Shown: in pieces, positions 23,801 through 32,305 of the stretch | Layout: every line of letters begins with the position of its first letter | Position numbering within the stretch: position 1 is the stretch's first letter | Origin: a virus | Reading direction: 5' to 3' (one strand) | DNA length: 60,786 nt | Virus record (IMG/VR): IMGVR_UViG_3300046000_007143 | Location: 1-60,786 of that record | Made by a program: the position numbers and the translations under genes | The notes under the pieces: generated by a model | What the model saw: the letters and a program-made list of their open reading frames with translations, nothing else | Database searches by the model: none | Told to the model about the DNA's origin: nothing

Positions 23801-24802
23801 CTGCACAAGGTTCTTGCCGATACGGCCAGCCGTGCCCGCCGTCTTCCAGCCCTGCAGCGCACGCCCGCCACCGACAAAGCCGGTCGCGAACTGGGACACA
23901 CCCTCAATCAGGCGACCGGTGACGGACTCGGGGCGCTCGTTCTCGCGCACGGGCGCGGTGATCTGCGCCATGCCGAGACGCTGAAGCAGCGTCAGGTCGC
24001 CGCCCTGAGCCGCGCGCATGCGGCGCTCGGCGTCGTTCTGCGTGGTCAGGCGGATGCTCATGGGGGTAGAGGCGTCGCCGTCGATGCCCTCCCACATCAC
24101 CGTCCCAGGGACGTATTTCTCGATCCAGTCGCCGGTCTCGTCGATCAGGTCCATCGTGGCGTTGAAGCCGCGCTTGACGCCCGACAGGACAGCCGTGCCA
24201 CCCTCGAGGAACACGCCCTTGGCCACGTCACCGGCCACAGCGCCAGCGCCGTCCAGCACGGCCTGCGGCACCATGCCGGCCTGAATGATCTGGGCCTCTT
24301 CCTGATCCAGCGCCAGCGACTCACGCGCGGCCTGACGTTCGGCGTAGGCGTTGTCGAGGGGTGCGGGGATAGAGGGGGCGTCGAGGTTGCGGAACCAGCG
24401 GTTCGTCGAGGCGTCGAACTGGTAGCCCTGAGCCGCCAGCGATTCCGGTGTGTCACCGGGCGCCAAGTCCTGCACGTTGACCGAACGGTAGCCGGGCTGC
24501 TCGCCGCCGGGGGCGGCCGGATCGCGCGGACGACCGTCGACGGCGACGTGGATGTGGTCACCCTCGTTGATGAGCTCAACCGTGTTCGCGCCACTCGAGC
24601 GCAGACGCGCCTCAAGCTGGCCCATGCTCTCGCCCTCGGCAGGGATGAGGTCAACGGCTCGCGGGTCATCCGGCGACCCGCGCGTGTGGAAGCTGCCGGG
24701 CACACCGCCGACGCGGCGGTTATGCTCGGGCGTGCGGAAGGTGTTGGTCGGCTGTGCACCGGGGACTGCGCCCAGAACGTCGCGGACTGTGTCGATGGCC
24801 AT
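20825..24802 (-). CDS. Large internal virion protein (T7 gp16-like) with M15 peptidase domain
   Basis: 1325 residues. The order and size of the three genes before the tail proteins match T7 gp14-gp15-gp16. The N-terminal 90 residues are not a lytic transglycosylase, as in T7 gp16, but an M15/hedgehog-type DD-peptidase: H39 in GSFHTRGSPDD, D51 in RAVDLIP, and H83-x-H85 in EGDHIHVAVDG. A LysM-like stretch (GDTPESLAAQGYQFD) follows. The remainder is long and helical with short apolar segments. It is probably ejected to cut the cell wall and line the DNA channel. Confidence 0.8.
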   Translation of the reverse strand: MAIDTVRDVLGAVPGAQPTNTFRTPEHNRRVGGVPGSFHTRGSPDDPRAVDLIPAEGESMGQLEARLRSSGANTVELINEGDHIHVAVDGRPRDPAAPGGEQPGYRSVNVQDLAPGDTPESLAAQGYQFDASTNRWFRNLDAPSIPAPLDNAYAERQAARESLALDQEEAQIIQAGMVPQAVLDGAGAVAGDVAKGVFLEGGTAVLSGVKRGFNATMDLIDETGDWIEKYVPGTVMWEGIDGDASTPMSIRLTTQNDAERRMRAAQGGDLTLLQRLGMAQITAPVRENERPESVTGRLIEGVSQFATGFVGGGRALQGWKTAGTAGRIGKNLVQGALADFTAFDGQEERLSNLLAEHAPEALAPALNWLAADPEDGEVEGRFKNAIEGGILGGAVDVLGVGIRRLKAAREVRTAARDAARAEGLQIDPTLAMDEAAARGVEVQDAVREALGNPEGPRFRVAKEAEAPVITPFEKKIDAAERTTRRLPADMSATVARAEATDNVFDINLARINTPEDVQAVIVGMADRMAKDVDLARRGTRSWDQTREAANGVDWVSAMGARQPGGAVNAETALAYRLALNSSATKLLELARKVEAEPTLANQFAFRRATATHSAIQNELMGARAEAGRALNAFKIPADAPATYLRQVDSLIADAGGANSAQELARRIRQAAEKGDNALNQMVRGGAMARTREIVKLVYTNSLLSGLGTPIINVAGNGMMLGLNYATRVVSPRLASAFGGAATMKAGEASAMVHGYQQALRDTFRMNPMQAAQEIGANAGERLRRDGLFRGMAPGLDDAVPPGVSLRAEREEAGSQAGRPLSAAAWRVSEDSPLGRFLDVVQMLAEAPSNFNSLTDDFFKTVAARGELHAQAFRRVTTEGLTGEAARTRYADLIQNPTDDMMAAAEKEMHELTFTNAGGFDKWASAGRRMMDENAGPIPIGTMVMPFLRTPANLVSVGMRYSPLAPMMKRYRDALAEGGAAAETAKARMAVGTALTSVYIGMAMDGEITGRGPGNRAQREAMQRQDEYGGSVFQPYSIRVGNRWVSFERADPMGQMMGLMADMADLMKNGDWDEAGRTEIDEVMAHAVASVGQAFFDKTMLSGITELTSALLDGSNGEAERLLMARASAMIPGSSAARTMRRADDPYMRETHNIATAMMNTMPGLSDDLPPQRDLWGRERRYYTEAASDQMYNTLGLQSRGQGGSAIDLEILNNGVSVAMPNRSISYMGETVSLKNRPDIYSEFMRLAGAPAFEQLNAVAEGRHSDSEFYFGLTDGPDGGKADYIRDVVSAYRDEARAAVTEMFASDLQAMASDKVRRREEARAGE

Positions 24803-26449
24803 CTATCGCCCCTGTGCTTCGTTACGCATGCGGTTGGCCTCAGCCGCGGAATATGGTCGGCCGGCGCGAGCGCGGGCCGCGATGTCGGCGTTGACGGCGC
24901 GGATGCGGGCGATGCGCGCCTGATCGGCGGCACCGCTCTCGCCCCCACCCGCCGCCGGGCTGTTCGCCCCGGCGCCGAAGTGACGTTCAGCGTACCAGCG
25001 ACCAGCCTGCAGGCGTTGCTCGAGCGTAGCGTTCGGGTTGTCGCGCACCCACGCAGCAGCACCCTCTTCAGCCGCAGCCATGCGCGTGCTGTAATCGCGG
25101 ACCAGTCGCCGACGGCGTTCACCAGCGTCACGCACTGGCGCCATCACGTCATCGACCAGCGGACGCAGCGTGCGGTTGTTCATGGTGCGCAGGGTCTGAG
25201 CGCGGCCGGGGCTGATGAGCCCGGCCTGCACGTCGTCGGCAAGCTCGGCTGCGTTCAGGGTGCCGGCCTGCGCATCGTCGCGCAGGGTGTTATAGTGCGT
25301 GGTGTTGGCCAGGTTCTCGGCAGCCGTCGCCGCGCGCTGCTCGGTACGCTCACGCGATTCACGCGACCGGATAGCTCCCAGCACGCGGTTCTTGGCGGCG
25401 TCGTCCAGATCGGTACGCGCCAGAACTTCGGCCTCAGTCACTTCGCCCAGAGACGCATCCAGCACGAGGCTGTCGCGCTCGTCCCGCATCGCCGCCTGGC
25501 GCTGACGTTCTTGCTCCTCCGCCACCCGCCGCTCCTCGCGGTCCGCCGTGCTGAACGCGCGCAACTCGGTCAGAGCGTCGCGGTGCATCTTGGCGAGGCG
25601 GCCCGGATCGACACCCTCGGCAAAGTCGCCGTTCAGCAGCTCCTCGTCGAGGAAGCGCGCGGCGGCGGCATAGCCAGCCAGACCGCGACCCGAGTCGTTG
25701 TACGTCTCGACGGCGTTGCGGTTGATCGTCGCCAGCATCATGCCGTCGCCAAGCATTTCATCGTCAGCGATGCGCTGCTCGGTCGAGTACAGGATCGCCG
25801 GGTTCGCCTCGCGCTGATCCTGCAGGGCAATGTACTCAGCCTGCGTCTCAAGGAACTCCATCGACGACGTATCGCCGCGAGCCGCCAGAGCGACCAGATC
25901 CTCGCCCAGCTTCGCATGCCGCACGCTCAGCGCCTGCACGACCTCCTGATCGTCACGCACCATGCGCGCGCTCGACACAGCCTCCAGCCCACGCGCAGAC
26001 CGCTCGCCGGCATAGGTCTCGACGTCGACGGCGAACTCGGGCGGAGCCTCCTGAATGAAGCCCGACCGCACGCGGCCCATCTCGGCCTCGTACCCCTCCG
26101 GATCGTACCGGAACTGCTGGCGTACCTGCGCCTCGCGCGTGTCGAAGTCCGTCCGCACGCGCGCGGTGTACGCCGTCTGCAGGGCTGCGGTGCGCGCCTC
26201 AGCCACGTCGCCGGTAAACAGGAACCCTCGCTCAGGCATGGGTGCGCCGTCCGCGACAGCCGCACCCTCGACCGCTCCGCGCTGCTGCGCACGGCGGATC
26301 AGGTTCGTCTTGTTCGCCTCTTCGTATTTCTTGAGGATGCGCTCGCCCGTCTGGAACACATCACCCTCGCCGGTGCGGAAGTCCGCGCCGGGGGTGATGT
26401 TGGACAGGACCATGCCCCTGCCCTGTTGTGCGCTTTGACCGGTAGCCAT
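24803..26449 (-). CDS. Internal virion protein (T7 gp15-like)
   Basis: 548 residues, abutting its neighbours by 0-1 nt. Almost wholly helical, charged, rich in Ala/Arg/Glu, with NANL.-type periodicity and a C-terminal N/Q-poor tail (SAAEANRMRNEAQGR). No catalytic motif. Position between gp14-like and gp16-like genes is the main evidence for an ejected core protein. Confidence 0.65.
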   Translation of the reverse strand: MATGQSAQQGRGMVLSNITPGADFRTGEGDVFQTGERILKKYEEANKTNLIRRAQQRGAVEGAAVADGAPMPERGFLFTGDVAEARTAALQTAYTARVRTDFDTREAQVRQQFRYDPEGYEAEMGRVRSGFIQEAPPEFAVDVETYAGERSARGLEAVSSARMVRDDQEVVQALSVRHAKLGEDLVALAARGDTSSMEFLETQAEYIALQDQREANPAILYSTEQRIADDEMLGDGMMLATINRNAVETYNDSGRGLAGYAAAARFLDEELLNGDFAEGVDPGRLAKMHRDALTELRAFSTADREERRVAEEQERQRQAAMRDERDSLVLDASLGEVTEAEVLARTDLDDAAKNRVLGAIRSRESRERTEQRAATAAENLANTTHYNTLRDDAQAGTLNAAELADDVQAGLISPGRAQTLRTMNNRTLRPLVDDVMAPVRDAGERRRRLVRDYSTRMAAAEEGAAAWVRDNPNATLEQRLQAGRWYAERHFGAGANSPAAGGGESGAADQARIARIRAVNADIAARARAGRPYSAAEANRMRNEAQGR

Positions 26450-26896
26450 CTATCGGCCTCCGCCGCCGGAGCCAGCCGACACGGCGTTCGAGATGCCGTC
26501 GACCAGCGTGCCTCCCGCCTGCAGCCAACCCGACAAGTTGGCGTTGGACGCAGCACGGCGGCGCATCGTGGCGGAGGTGCGCAGCGAGTAGGCCTGATTT
26601 TTGAAGCCCAGGTTCTCGGCGCCCTCGTCGACCACCGACTGACGACGCAGTTCTCGCTCGACCGCAATGCCCGACGGGCTGTCCAGCGACAGACCCTTGG
26701 CCGAGCGGTTGGCGGTCCACGCAGCGATGCCGGCACGCAGTTCCTCGCGACGCCGGGCCGAAGCCTGCGTGGCCTGCAGGTCAACGTCGCCCGCCTGACG
26801 CTTCAGCATCAGGCTTTCCATGCCGAGTTGCTTGGCTTGAGCGCGGCCCTGACCGACCTGCATGATCGCGGAGAAGAGTGGGGTCGACTGGCCCAT
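26450..26896 (-). CDS. Internal virion protein (T7 gp14-like)
   Basis: 148 residues. Opens MGQSTPLFSAIMQVGQ and continues as helix with QRxxAxxLGMESLMLKRQA, then RRREELRAG and a Gly/Ser-rich end. The length and place between tail tube B and the gp15-like gene fit a T7 gp14 equivalent. Overlaps the tail gene stop by 1 nt. Confidence 0.6.
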   Translation of the reverse strand: MGQSTPLFSAIMQVGQGRAQAKQLGMESLMLKRQAGDVDLQATQASARRREELRAGIAAWTANRSAKGLSLDSPSGIAVERELRRQSVVDEGAENLGFKNQAYSLRTSATMRRRAASNANLSGWLQAGGTLVDGISNAVSAGSGGGGR

Positions 26897-28998
26897 CAGC
26901 TTGTGACTTCCATTGTGACAGACCGGATCTGCAGCGGGCCGCCGACGGTCTGTTGAATCGTGAACGTCGGGTATTTGCCGCGACCCAGCGGGCGGAAGCG
27001 ACGCACGCCGGTTTGAGAGCCAGTGCTGCCGCCGATCGACCCGACCCAGCCGGACGGGTTGCGACCGTTGCCGGTGAACCCGGTCGAGTTGACCGCATCC
27101 ACATCGACGCGCGTGATCTTGTAGTTCGGACGCAGGCCCATCTGCTGATCGACCGGCGGCACGCCCTCGACCGTCACGGTGAAGTCCAGCCCCACCTGCA
27201 CGGCGCCGAAGCTGTCATCGACGCCGACCAGAACCCCATCGCCGCCCACCGCGAACTCGCCGATCTTGTCGTCGCCATCCCAGACGCCGACCGTGTGTCC
27301 GGCGTACTGCGTCACCGGCGTCGTGATGGCCGCGAGCGAGATCATGCCGTCTGCCCACGCCGTTGAGGAAAACTTTTCCAGCCGGAAGGTCGTCGAGCCG
27401 TTGATCGTGCGCTCCGCCACCGCGTACAGGGAACCGCCCGCATAGACGAGCGAGCGCCACGAGCCGACGGTCGACCACACGCCCCAGGCTGAGAACTGCG
27501 CGCTGCGGCGGAACGTCAGAACGGCCATGTCGCCGGCGCTGTTGAGCACCGGCACGAGGCGGTCGCTCTCGGTGCCGGCCGCCATCAGCTCCATCTCGAC
27601 CGGCGTGCCCATCAGGTGATAGGCCAGCTCGGACAGGTCGCTGATGTCCCACGAACGGCGGACGTTGCCGGTCGGGATGCAGATCATGGCGCGCCCGCTG
27701 TCGCGCTCGATGAACATCTTGCCCTCGGTCACGTCCAGCGGCACGGGATCGCCAGCCGCTTCCGGCCCGATCTTCAGCAGTTCGAAGTTGGTCGGCGACA
27801 GGGGCGCGGCCACCTGCTCGGGGACGTAATAGACGCCGCCTTCGGTGAAGAGCAGAAGCTGCTCGGTCGACCCGAAGTGACGCAGCCCCAGGGACGTCTC
27901 GCGACCGACACGCTCGATGATCGCGTCCGTCTCCAGACCGGTGCCGGTGTTGAAGTCCGTGATGTCGCCGGTCGAGCTCGCAGCCATTACGTTCTGCGCA
28001 GCCGGGAAGTCGCCCAGCATGAGGCGGTTGCGGTGAAGCGCGCATGCACCGGGGTATCCGCGCTCGACACCGATCAGCGCCTCGTCCCACTCGGTCGTCG
28101 CGGCTGGGGTCGCTGACGGGGTTATCGAGCTGATCGCGCTCTTGGCTGTCGGGCCGATCAGATCCTCAGTCGCGTCGAAATAGGTGTAGCCGTCCAGCAG
28201 TTGAATGGTCAGGCTCGACCCGCTCGGCACGCCAGCAACAACGCCGGTCACCTGCGAGTCCTCGCCCTGCACCTCTTGCCCGACGAGGAAGCCGGTCGAT
28301 GATGCGACGTTCACGGTGTAGGTGCGGTACAGCGCGCCGATGACGGTGCCGGTCGCGGTATCGGCGTCGGTCACCGCGGTCACGGCGATCTCGATGCCCG
28401 TGTAGCGCAGGCGCGTGCCGACATGGTCCGCGGTGAAGAACGACGCACTGGTCTCCAGCGTCACGCCAGATCCGGAATAGGTGCTCGGCGTCAGGCTCAC
28501 GCCACGCGCGGCGAAGCGCCAGTACGGCTGCAGCTTCGACCCGTTCAGGCCATCGGCGAAGCTCAGAGTCGAAATCGCCCAGGTCGAGCCGGTCAGGGTC
28601 AGAATACGCGGCGCGAACGCCCGGCTGCAGACGACGATCTTGCCGTCCTCGATCGCGATCTGCATTGTGAAGAGGTCAGCAGCGACCCACGGCACGGACG
28701 AGCTGATCGTCTGGATGACCGCGCCGGCCAGATCGCGGACCTCGAACACGCCATTGCTGAACAGCAGCAGACGCGCATCGTCGGTGCCGACGCCATAGGT
28801 TTCCAGCCGCGTCAGCGCCGAAAGCGCCGCAACGTGCGTGGTGCCGTAGCGCCGGCGGAACCCGCCGCCGGCAAGCGTCTGCGCATTGCGGAACTGGCGA
28901 CAAGCCTCATTGCGAACCTGCAGGTCGGTCCGCATCTGGTATTCCTCGGCGATCTCTCCCGCCGCGAAACTGGTGATGAAGGGGAAGCGCCTAGCCAC
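26896..28998 (-). CDS. Tail tubular protein B-like (T7 gp12-like)
   Basis: 700 residues. GTG 28998 (ARRFPFITSFAAGEIAEEYQ) is preferred because it lies just upstream of the previous stop; the longer frame reads through basic low-complexity sequence. RNEACRQFRNAQTLAGGGFRRRYGT is typical of the beginning of gp12-type nozzle proteins, and the rest is beta-rich. Follows the gp11-like gene as in T7. It should form the tail nozzle to which the tailspike binds. Confidence 0.75.
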   Translation of the reverse strand: MARRFPFITSFAAGEIAEEYQMRTDLQVRNEACRQFRNAQTLAGGGFRRRYGTTHVAALSALTRLETYGVGTDDARLLLFSNGVFEVRDLAGAVIQTISSSVPWVAADLFTMQIAIEDGKIVVCSRAFAPRILTLTGSTWAISTLSFADGLNGSKLQPYWRFAARGVSLTPSTYSGSGVTLETSASFFTADHVGTRLRYTGIEIAVTAVTDADTATGTVIGALYRTYTVNVASSTGFLVGQEVQGEDSQVTGVVAGVPSGSSLTIQLLDGYTYFDATEDLIGPTAKSAISSITPSATPAATTEWDEALIGVERGYPGACALHRNRLMLGDFPAAQNVMAASSTGDITDFNTGTGLETDAIIERVGRETSLGLRHFGSTEQLLLFTEGGVYYVPEQVAAPLSPTNFELLKIGPEAAGDPVPLDVTEGKMFIERDSGRAMICIPTGNVRRSWDISDLSELAYHLMGTPVEMELMAAGTESDRLVPVLNSAGDMAVLTFRRSAQFSAWGVWSTVGSWRSLVYAGGSLYAVAERTINGSTTFRLEKFSSTAWADGMISLAAITTPVTQYAGHTVGVWDGDDKIGEFAVGGDGVLVGVDDSFGAVQVGLDFTVTVEGVPPVDQQMGLRPNYKITRVDVDAVNSTGFTGNGRNPSGWVGSIGGSTGSQTGVRRFRPLGRGKYPTFTIQQTVGGPLQIRSVTMEVTS

Positions 28999-29605
28999 GA
29001 AGCGCCGTCCGCGACGGACGCGAGCCGCGCCACGCCTCGGCCAGCGGGACGAACTCAATGCTGACGCCGGGCTCCTGGCGCTTGTCGCGGATGATCGCGT
29101 CGCGCATCAGCACGTCGGCGTCACGGGTCTTCAGGCGCGCGTCCTGCGGCTTGTCGCACAGGGCCTCGAGGAACAGCGCCTGCATGCGCACGACGACGGC
29201 CTCGGAGAAGTCGCCGGGCCACATCGACTCATCAGCGCGCACAGTGGCCACGACCTGCAGATCGCTGTTCGAGCGCGTCAGAACCCGGCCGCTCTCGATC
29301 GCGTACTCGCCGGCACGCAGCCGAACACCGTCCTGCATGATGTAGCGGACGTTCATGACCGTCGAAGGCCACACGAACGCGTGCAGGTACGGCCCCAGCT
29401 CAACCTCGCCCTGATAGGTCAGGTCCAGCGTCTGCTTGGCGAAGGTCCATGCATGGCGCGCGAAGAAGCTGCGGACGATGCCCTCGTAGTTCGACGACGC
29501 GACACGGGCACCGGACGAGTCATCGTCCAGCGACGTGATCTCCTCCTCGCCAATGCGGTGAAGGGCGGCCTGAACGACCTCGATGGGGGCGGAGAAGGCA
29601 GGCAT
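28991..29605 (-). CDS. Tail tubular protein A-like (T7 gp11-like)
   Basis: 204 residues. APIEVVQAALHRIGEEEITSLDDD then SNYEGIVRSFFARHAWTFAKQ is the gp11/head-tail adaptor pattern. It begins a new transcription block: an intrinsic terminator (29649-29682) and motif copy 2 lie upstream, and no Shine-Dalgarno sequence precedes ATG 29605. Confidence 0.78.
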   Translation of the reverse strand: MPAFSAPIEVVQAALHRIGEEEITSLDDDSSGARVASSNYEGIVRSFFARHAWTFAKQTLDLTYQGEVELGPYLHAFVWPSTVMNVRYIMQDGVRLRAGEYAIESGRVLTRSNSDLQVVATVRADESMWPGDFSEAVVVRMQALFLEALCDKPQDARLKTRDADVLMRDAIIRDKRQEPGVSIEFVPLAEAWRGSRPSRTALRG

Positions 29606-29634
29606 AGGCGCAGGTTGCGCGCGGGCGGTGGTGG

Positions 29635-29647
29635 CTCAACGCACGGG
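29635..29647 (-). promoter_or_regulatory. Late motif copy 2
   Basis: CCCGTGCGTTGAG, 30 nt before ATG 29605 and immediately after the T-run of the terminator at 29649-29682. A stop followed at once by this motif is what a re-initiating promoter would look like. Confidence 0.68.
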
Positions 29648-29648
29648 C

Positions 29649-29682
29649 AAAAAAGAACCCCCGCCGCGAACGACGAGGGTTC
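29649..29682 (-). terminator. Intrinsic terminator inside the late operon
   Basis: On the minus strand a 12-bp stem (two G-T pairs), GAACCCTCGTCG with CGGCGGGGGTTC, closed by a TTCG tetraloop and followed by six T. Located 25 nt after the stop at 29708. A strong candidate for lowering transcription between head and tail genes. Confidence 0.85.
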
Positions 29683-29707
29683 AGTTCAGCCCCACCCGGA
29701 GAGAGTG

Positions 29708-30097
29708 TTACTTTGCGCGCTTGTCCCAGGCCGTATCGACCTCTTCGGTGAAGACGGGATAGCCCACGATGTTCTCGACCGCCGAGCATTTCGGCCGCCC
29801 GACGCGCGGGCCGCCCTTCACGAAGTCATGCTCGTTCAACAGGTCCAGCGCAGCCGCGATGTCGGCGTCACGCTTTTCCTGATCGGCACGCGGCTCGTCA
29901 GCGACGGCGACAGGGGCCTGAGCGGGAACGGCGAGCTTGCCGTCCCACAGATCCTTGTCGACGTACCGCGGCGCTCCATCATGAGCCGGCGAGGCCAGCG
30001 TCAGGATCTCACGCGCGATATGAAGGATGCAGATGTGGTCCTCGCCGGTCTCCCGATCGACGAGGGCCACATTGCCTGCAGGGTCCAGAACCTTCAT
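29708..30097 (-). CDS. Hypothetical virion-region protein
   Basis: 129 residues. DPAGNVALVDRETGEDHICILHIAREIL at the start and an acidic middle; ends VDTAWDKRAK. Lies between the decoration-like protein and the gp11-like gene. Unrecognised; may be a structural or assembly protein by position. Confidence 0.6.
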   Translation of the reverse strand: MKVLDPAGNVALVDRETGEDHICILHIAREILTLASPAHDGAPRYVDKDLWDGKLAVPAQAPVAVADEPRADQEKRDADIAAALDLLNEHDFVKGGPRVGRPKCSAVENIVGYPVFTEEVDTAWDKRAK

Positions 30098-30107
30098 GCG
30101 TCAGGCC

Positions 30108-30563
30108 TTAGCAGCCCAGCCGGTCGAGGCCGACGAGAGCGGTGTAGTTGATGCCGGTGGCGATGGCGCCGGCGACATCCGTGTAAACGCGCAGGTATGG
30201 GTAGGTCACCCCGTTCTGCTCGTTGATGAACGGCAGCTCGTAGCGGCCGGTCGTCGAGTCGATGGCGCCGCCAGGGTTCACCTCGGTCGCGCCCAGGGAC
30301 AGGATCGCGAGGTTCTGCACGTCGGAGGCGAAGGTGGCCGAGGTCGAGCCCTGCACGCAGATGCGATAGACCTCGTCGTTCGAGGCGATCTCGATGGCCG
30401 TGACGTCGACCACGAGAACGCCGCGGTAGGCGGCCTCGCCGACGGCCAGCACCTTGGCGGAGCCGGAGACCGTGGCAGCGGCATCAGCCGCGACCAGGCC
30501 GGCGTCCTTCAGGAGCTGGTCGGCGTCGTAGGTGTAGGAGCGGATTTGAGTTGCGGTAGCCAT
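30108..30563 (-). CDS. Probable head decoration protein
   Basis: 151 residues. Beta-rich, with GVLVVDVTAIEIASNDEVYRI and INEQNGVTYPYLRVYTDV, resembling small capsid-stabilising proteins encoded directly after the major capsid gene. No catalytic motif. Inference from position and composition. Confidence 0.6.
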   Translation of the reverse strand: MATATQIRSYTYDADQLLKDAGLVAADAAATVSGSAKVLAVGEAAYRGVLVVDVTAIEIASNDEVYRICVQGSTSATFASDVQNLAILSLGATEVNPGGAIDSTTGRYELPFINEQNGVTYPYLRVYTDVAGAIATGINYTALVGLDRLGC

Positions 30564-30576
30564 GTTCGTGCGCCCC

Positions 30577-31500
30577 TTAAGCCGTGATCGCGGCGTTGGT
30601 GATGGAGGTCAGGCGGGTCACGGCGTACGGGTTCTCGATGCACATGCCGGGATACCACTCGATGCGGGTGCGGTGCTTGGGCTCCGACTGCAGCTCGCCC
30701 AGATCCTTGACGGTCATGCCGCCCATCTGGATGCCGCAGACGTGGCCCTCCTTCAGCGAGACGACGTACAGCGAGGTGCAGACGGCAGAGCCGCCGCCCG
30801 AGCCGGTCTCGGTGAAAGGCAGGATGCGGCTGTCCGGGCCGGCCTCGTAGCCGACGAGGAACTGCTTGCCGTCATACTGGATGACGTCGCGGCCGAACTC
30901 GTCCTTGGCCAACTGCAGGTTGCCGGACAAGGTCTGGTTCCGCATCGTCTGCTTGAACCAGGTCCGCATCGAGCGGTTCATGATGATGTGCGTCGGGTCG
31001 ACCGTGGCGTCCAGCGCGTCGTCCAGCGCCTTCAGCGACAGGGCGGCACCGCCGGAAGCGGCCGAGTTGGCGATGACCTGACCACCGCGCACGCGACGCG
31101 ACAGGCCGTCGAACGACTTGGGGTTGGCCGAGTTGTCGCCGCTGATGATGGCGGAGGTCACGGCGCGAGCCATCGACTTGATCTTGCGGCTCTCTTCGCG
31201 CGAGCGGCGCGAGGGGTCCATCGCGATCAAGAAGTTGTCGACGTCGGCCTCACCGCCGGCGATGAACAGTTGCTCGACCTGGGGGTTCTCGATCGACGTG
31301 TCGGCGGTGTACGACTCGTTGATGCCGCGGAACGCGATGCCCGGCAGCGAACCTTCAAGCGTGTACTGGTAGGGGCCGCCCGTGGTCTTCCACGGCATTG
31401 CGCCGAGAATGTCCGAGGAAGCCGCATAGAGCTCGACGACGGCCCGAGAGACCGGGTTGTCGATGCCCTTGGCGTATTCGTTGAGAGTGATGGCGGCCAT
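30577..31500 (-). CDS. Major capsid protein
   Basis: 307 residues with AAGGGG upstream of ATG 31500. ITLNEYAKGIDNPVSRAVVELYA, FRGINESYTADTS, IIMNRSMRTWFKQTMRNQ and HRTRIEWYPGMCIENPYAVTRL are the landmark segments of HK97-fold coat proteins of this type. It follows the scaffold gene directly. No N-terminal delta domain is obvious; the separate scaffold gene fits that. Confidence 0.85.
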   Translation of the reverse strand: MAAITLNEYAKGIDNPVSRAVVELYAASSDILGAMPWKTTGGPYQYTLEGSLPGIAFRGINESYTADTSIENPQVEQLFIAGGEADVDNFLIAMDPSRRSREESRKIKSMARAVTSAIISGDNSANPKSFDGLSRRVRGGQVIANSAASGGAALSLKALDDALDATVDPTHIIMNRSMRTWFKQTMRNQTLSGNLQLAKDEFGRDVIQYDGKQFLVGYEAGPDSRILPFTETGSGGGSAVCTSLYVVSLKEGHVCGIQMGGMTVKDLGELQSEPKHRTRIEWYPGMCIENPYAVTRLTSITNAAITA

Positions 31501-31515
31501 GTTTGGTAGATCCCC

Positions 31516-32259
31516 TTATCCGGCCTTGATGGCGCGGGCGGCTGCGAGACGTTGTTCGACAGGAAGTTCGGCGATGGTCTCGTCGTAGGACGAGGCGCCG
31601 GCGGCGGGCGGTGCAGCCGAGATGGCAGCGCCGGTTAGTTTCGAGACGAGGGCTTCGAGCGCGATGACCGCGTCGGCGGAGCGCGTCGACTGGCGAAGGG
31701 CATTGGCCGCGTCAGCGCCCACGGCGGCGACGAGGGACGAGTGAATGGCGCCGGTGCGCTTGACGTGCTCTGAGCCCAGCTTGGCCTGCTCGGCAACGAC
31801 ATGTGCCTGCTCAGCCTTGGCGGCCTCAACCTCCAGCTTGGTGAAGGCGGCCAGAAGCTTCTCGACGCCGGCCTGCGGGACGCCGCATTCGTGCAACACC
31901 GGGAGGACAGCCTGCGCCAGCGGGTCGGTCGGGTCGAACTGGACGGGCTTGCCGTCAAGGCCGACGATGTCCTCGCCCAGCTTGAGCTCGTACTTGTCAG
32001 CGGTTTCGGGCAGGCCTTCGCGGCGCGCCACGTCGGCGGCCTCAAGCTCAGCAAGGCGCGAGAAGGCCTCGGGCTTGATGGCGTTGGTGTCGGCGTCCCA
32101 GTAGGTTTCAGGCAGGGCGTCCGGGCGCTGAGGCGCGGCGGCTTCAGCCGGAGCGGCGGCCATCAGGCTCGCGTCGACGGCAGGAGACACCGGCACGCTC
32201 GTCGCGGCGGTGGTCTCGGTCGTCTCGGTCGTCTCGGTAGTGGCGGTTGTGTCCGTCAT
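31516..32259 (-). CDS. Scaffolding protein
   Basis: 247 residues from ATG 32259; upstream TTG 32295 would add an unlikely 12-residue leader inside motif copy 3. Thr/Glu/Ala-rich low-complexity N-terminus, ELKLGEDIVGLDGKPVQFDP in the middle, and long charged helices afterwards, the usual scaffold composition. Lies between portal and capsid genes. No protease is encoded nearby, so it may leave the prohead intact. Confidence 0.72.
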   Translation of the reverse strand: MTDTTATTETTETTETTAATSVPVSPAVDASLMAAAPAEAAAPQRPDALPETYWDADTNAIKPEAFSRLAELEAADVARREGLPETADKYELKLGEDIVGLDGKPVQFDPTDPLAQAVLPVLHECGVPQAGVEKLLAAFTKLEVEAAKAEQAHVVAEQAKLGSEHVKRTGAIHSSLVAAVGADAANALRQSTRSADAVIALEALVSKLTGAAISAAPPAAGASSYDETIAELPVEQRLAAARAIKAG

Positions 32260-32290
32260 GGCCGGGACCGTGCGGTCGAGCGGTTCGAGC

Positions 32291-32303
32291 TTCAACGCAC
32301 GGG
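32291..32303 (-). promoter_or_regulatory. Late motif copy 3, before scaffold gene
   Basis: CCCGTGCGTTGAA (last base differs), 32 nt before ATG 32259. No Shine-Dalgarno lies between it and the start. Confidence 0.65.
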
Positions 32304-32305
32304 CC

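Noticed and set aside
22967-26956. A very long plus-strand open frame (about 1,300 codons) opposite the internal virion protein genes
   Set aside because: It is the mirror of GC-rich minus-strand genes: Arg/Ala/His-rich composition, no domain, no ribosome-binding site. The minus-strand genes have coherent order and start/stop overlaps.
28998-29058. Tail tube B starting at 29058
   Set aside because: The extra residues are Arg/Ser-rich and overlap the gp11-like gene in another frame; GTG 28998 lies just upstream of the stop at 28991.
32259-32295. Scaffold protein starting at TTG 32295
   Set aside because: The TTG lies inside late motif copy 3 and would add 12 residues unlike a scaffold; ATG 32259 has the standard distance from the motif.
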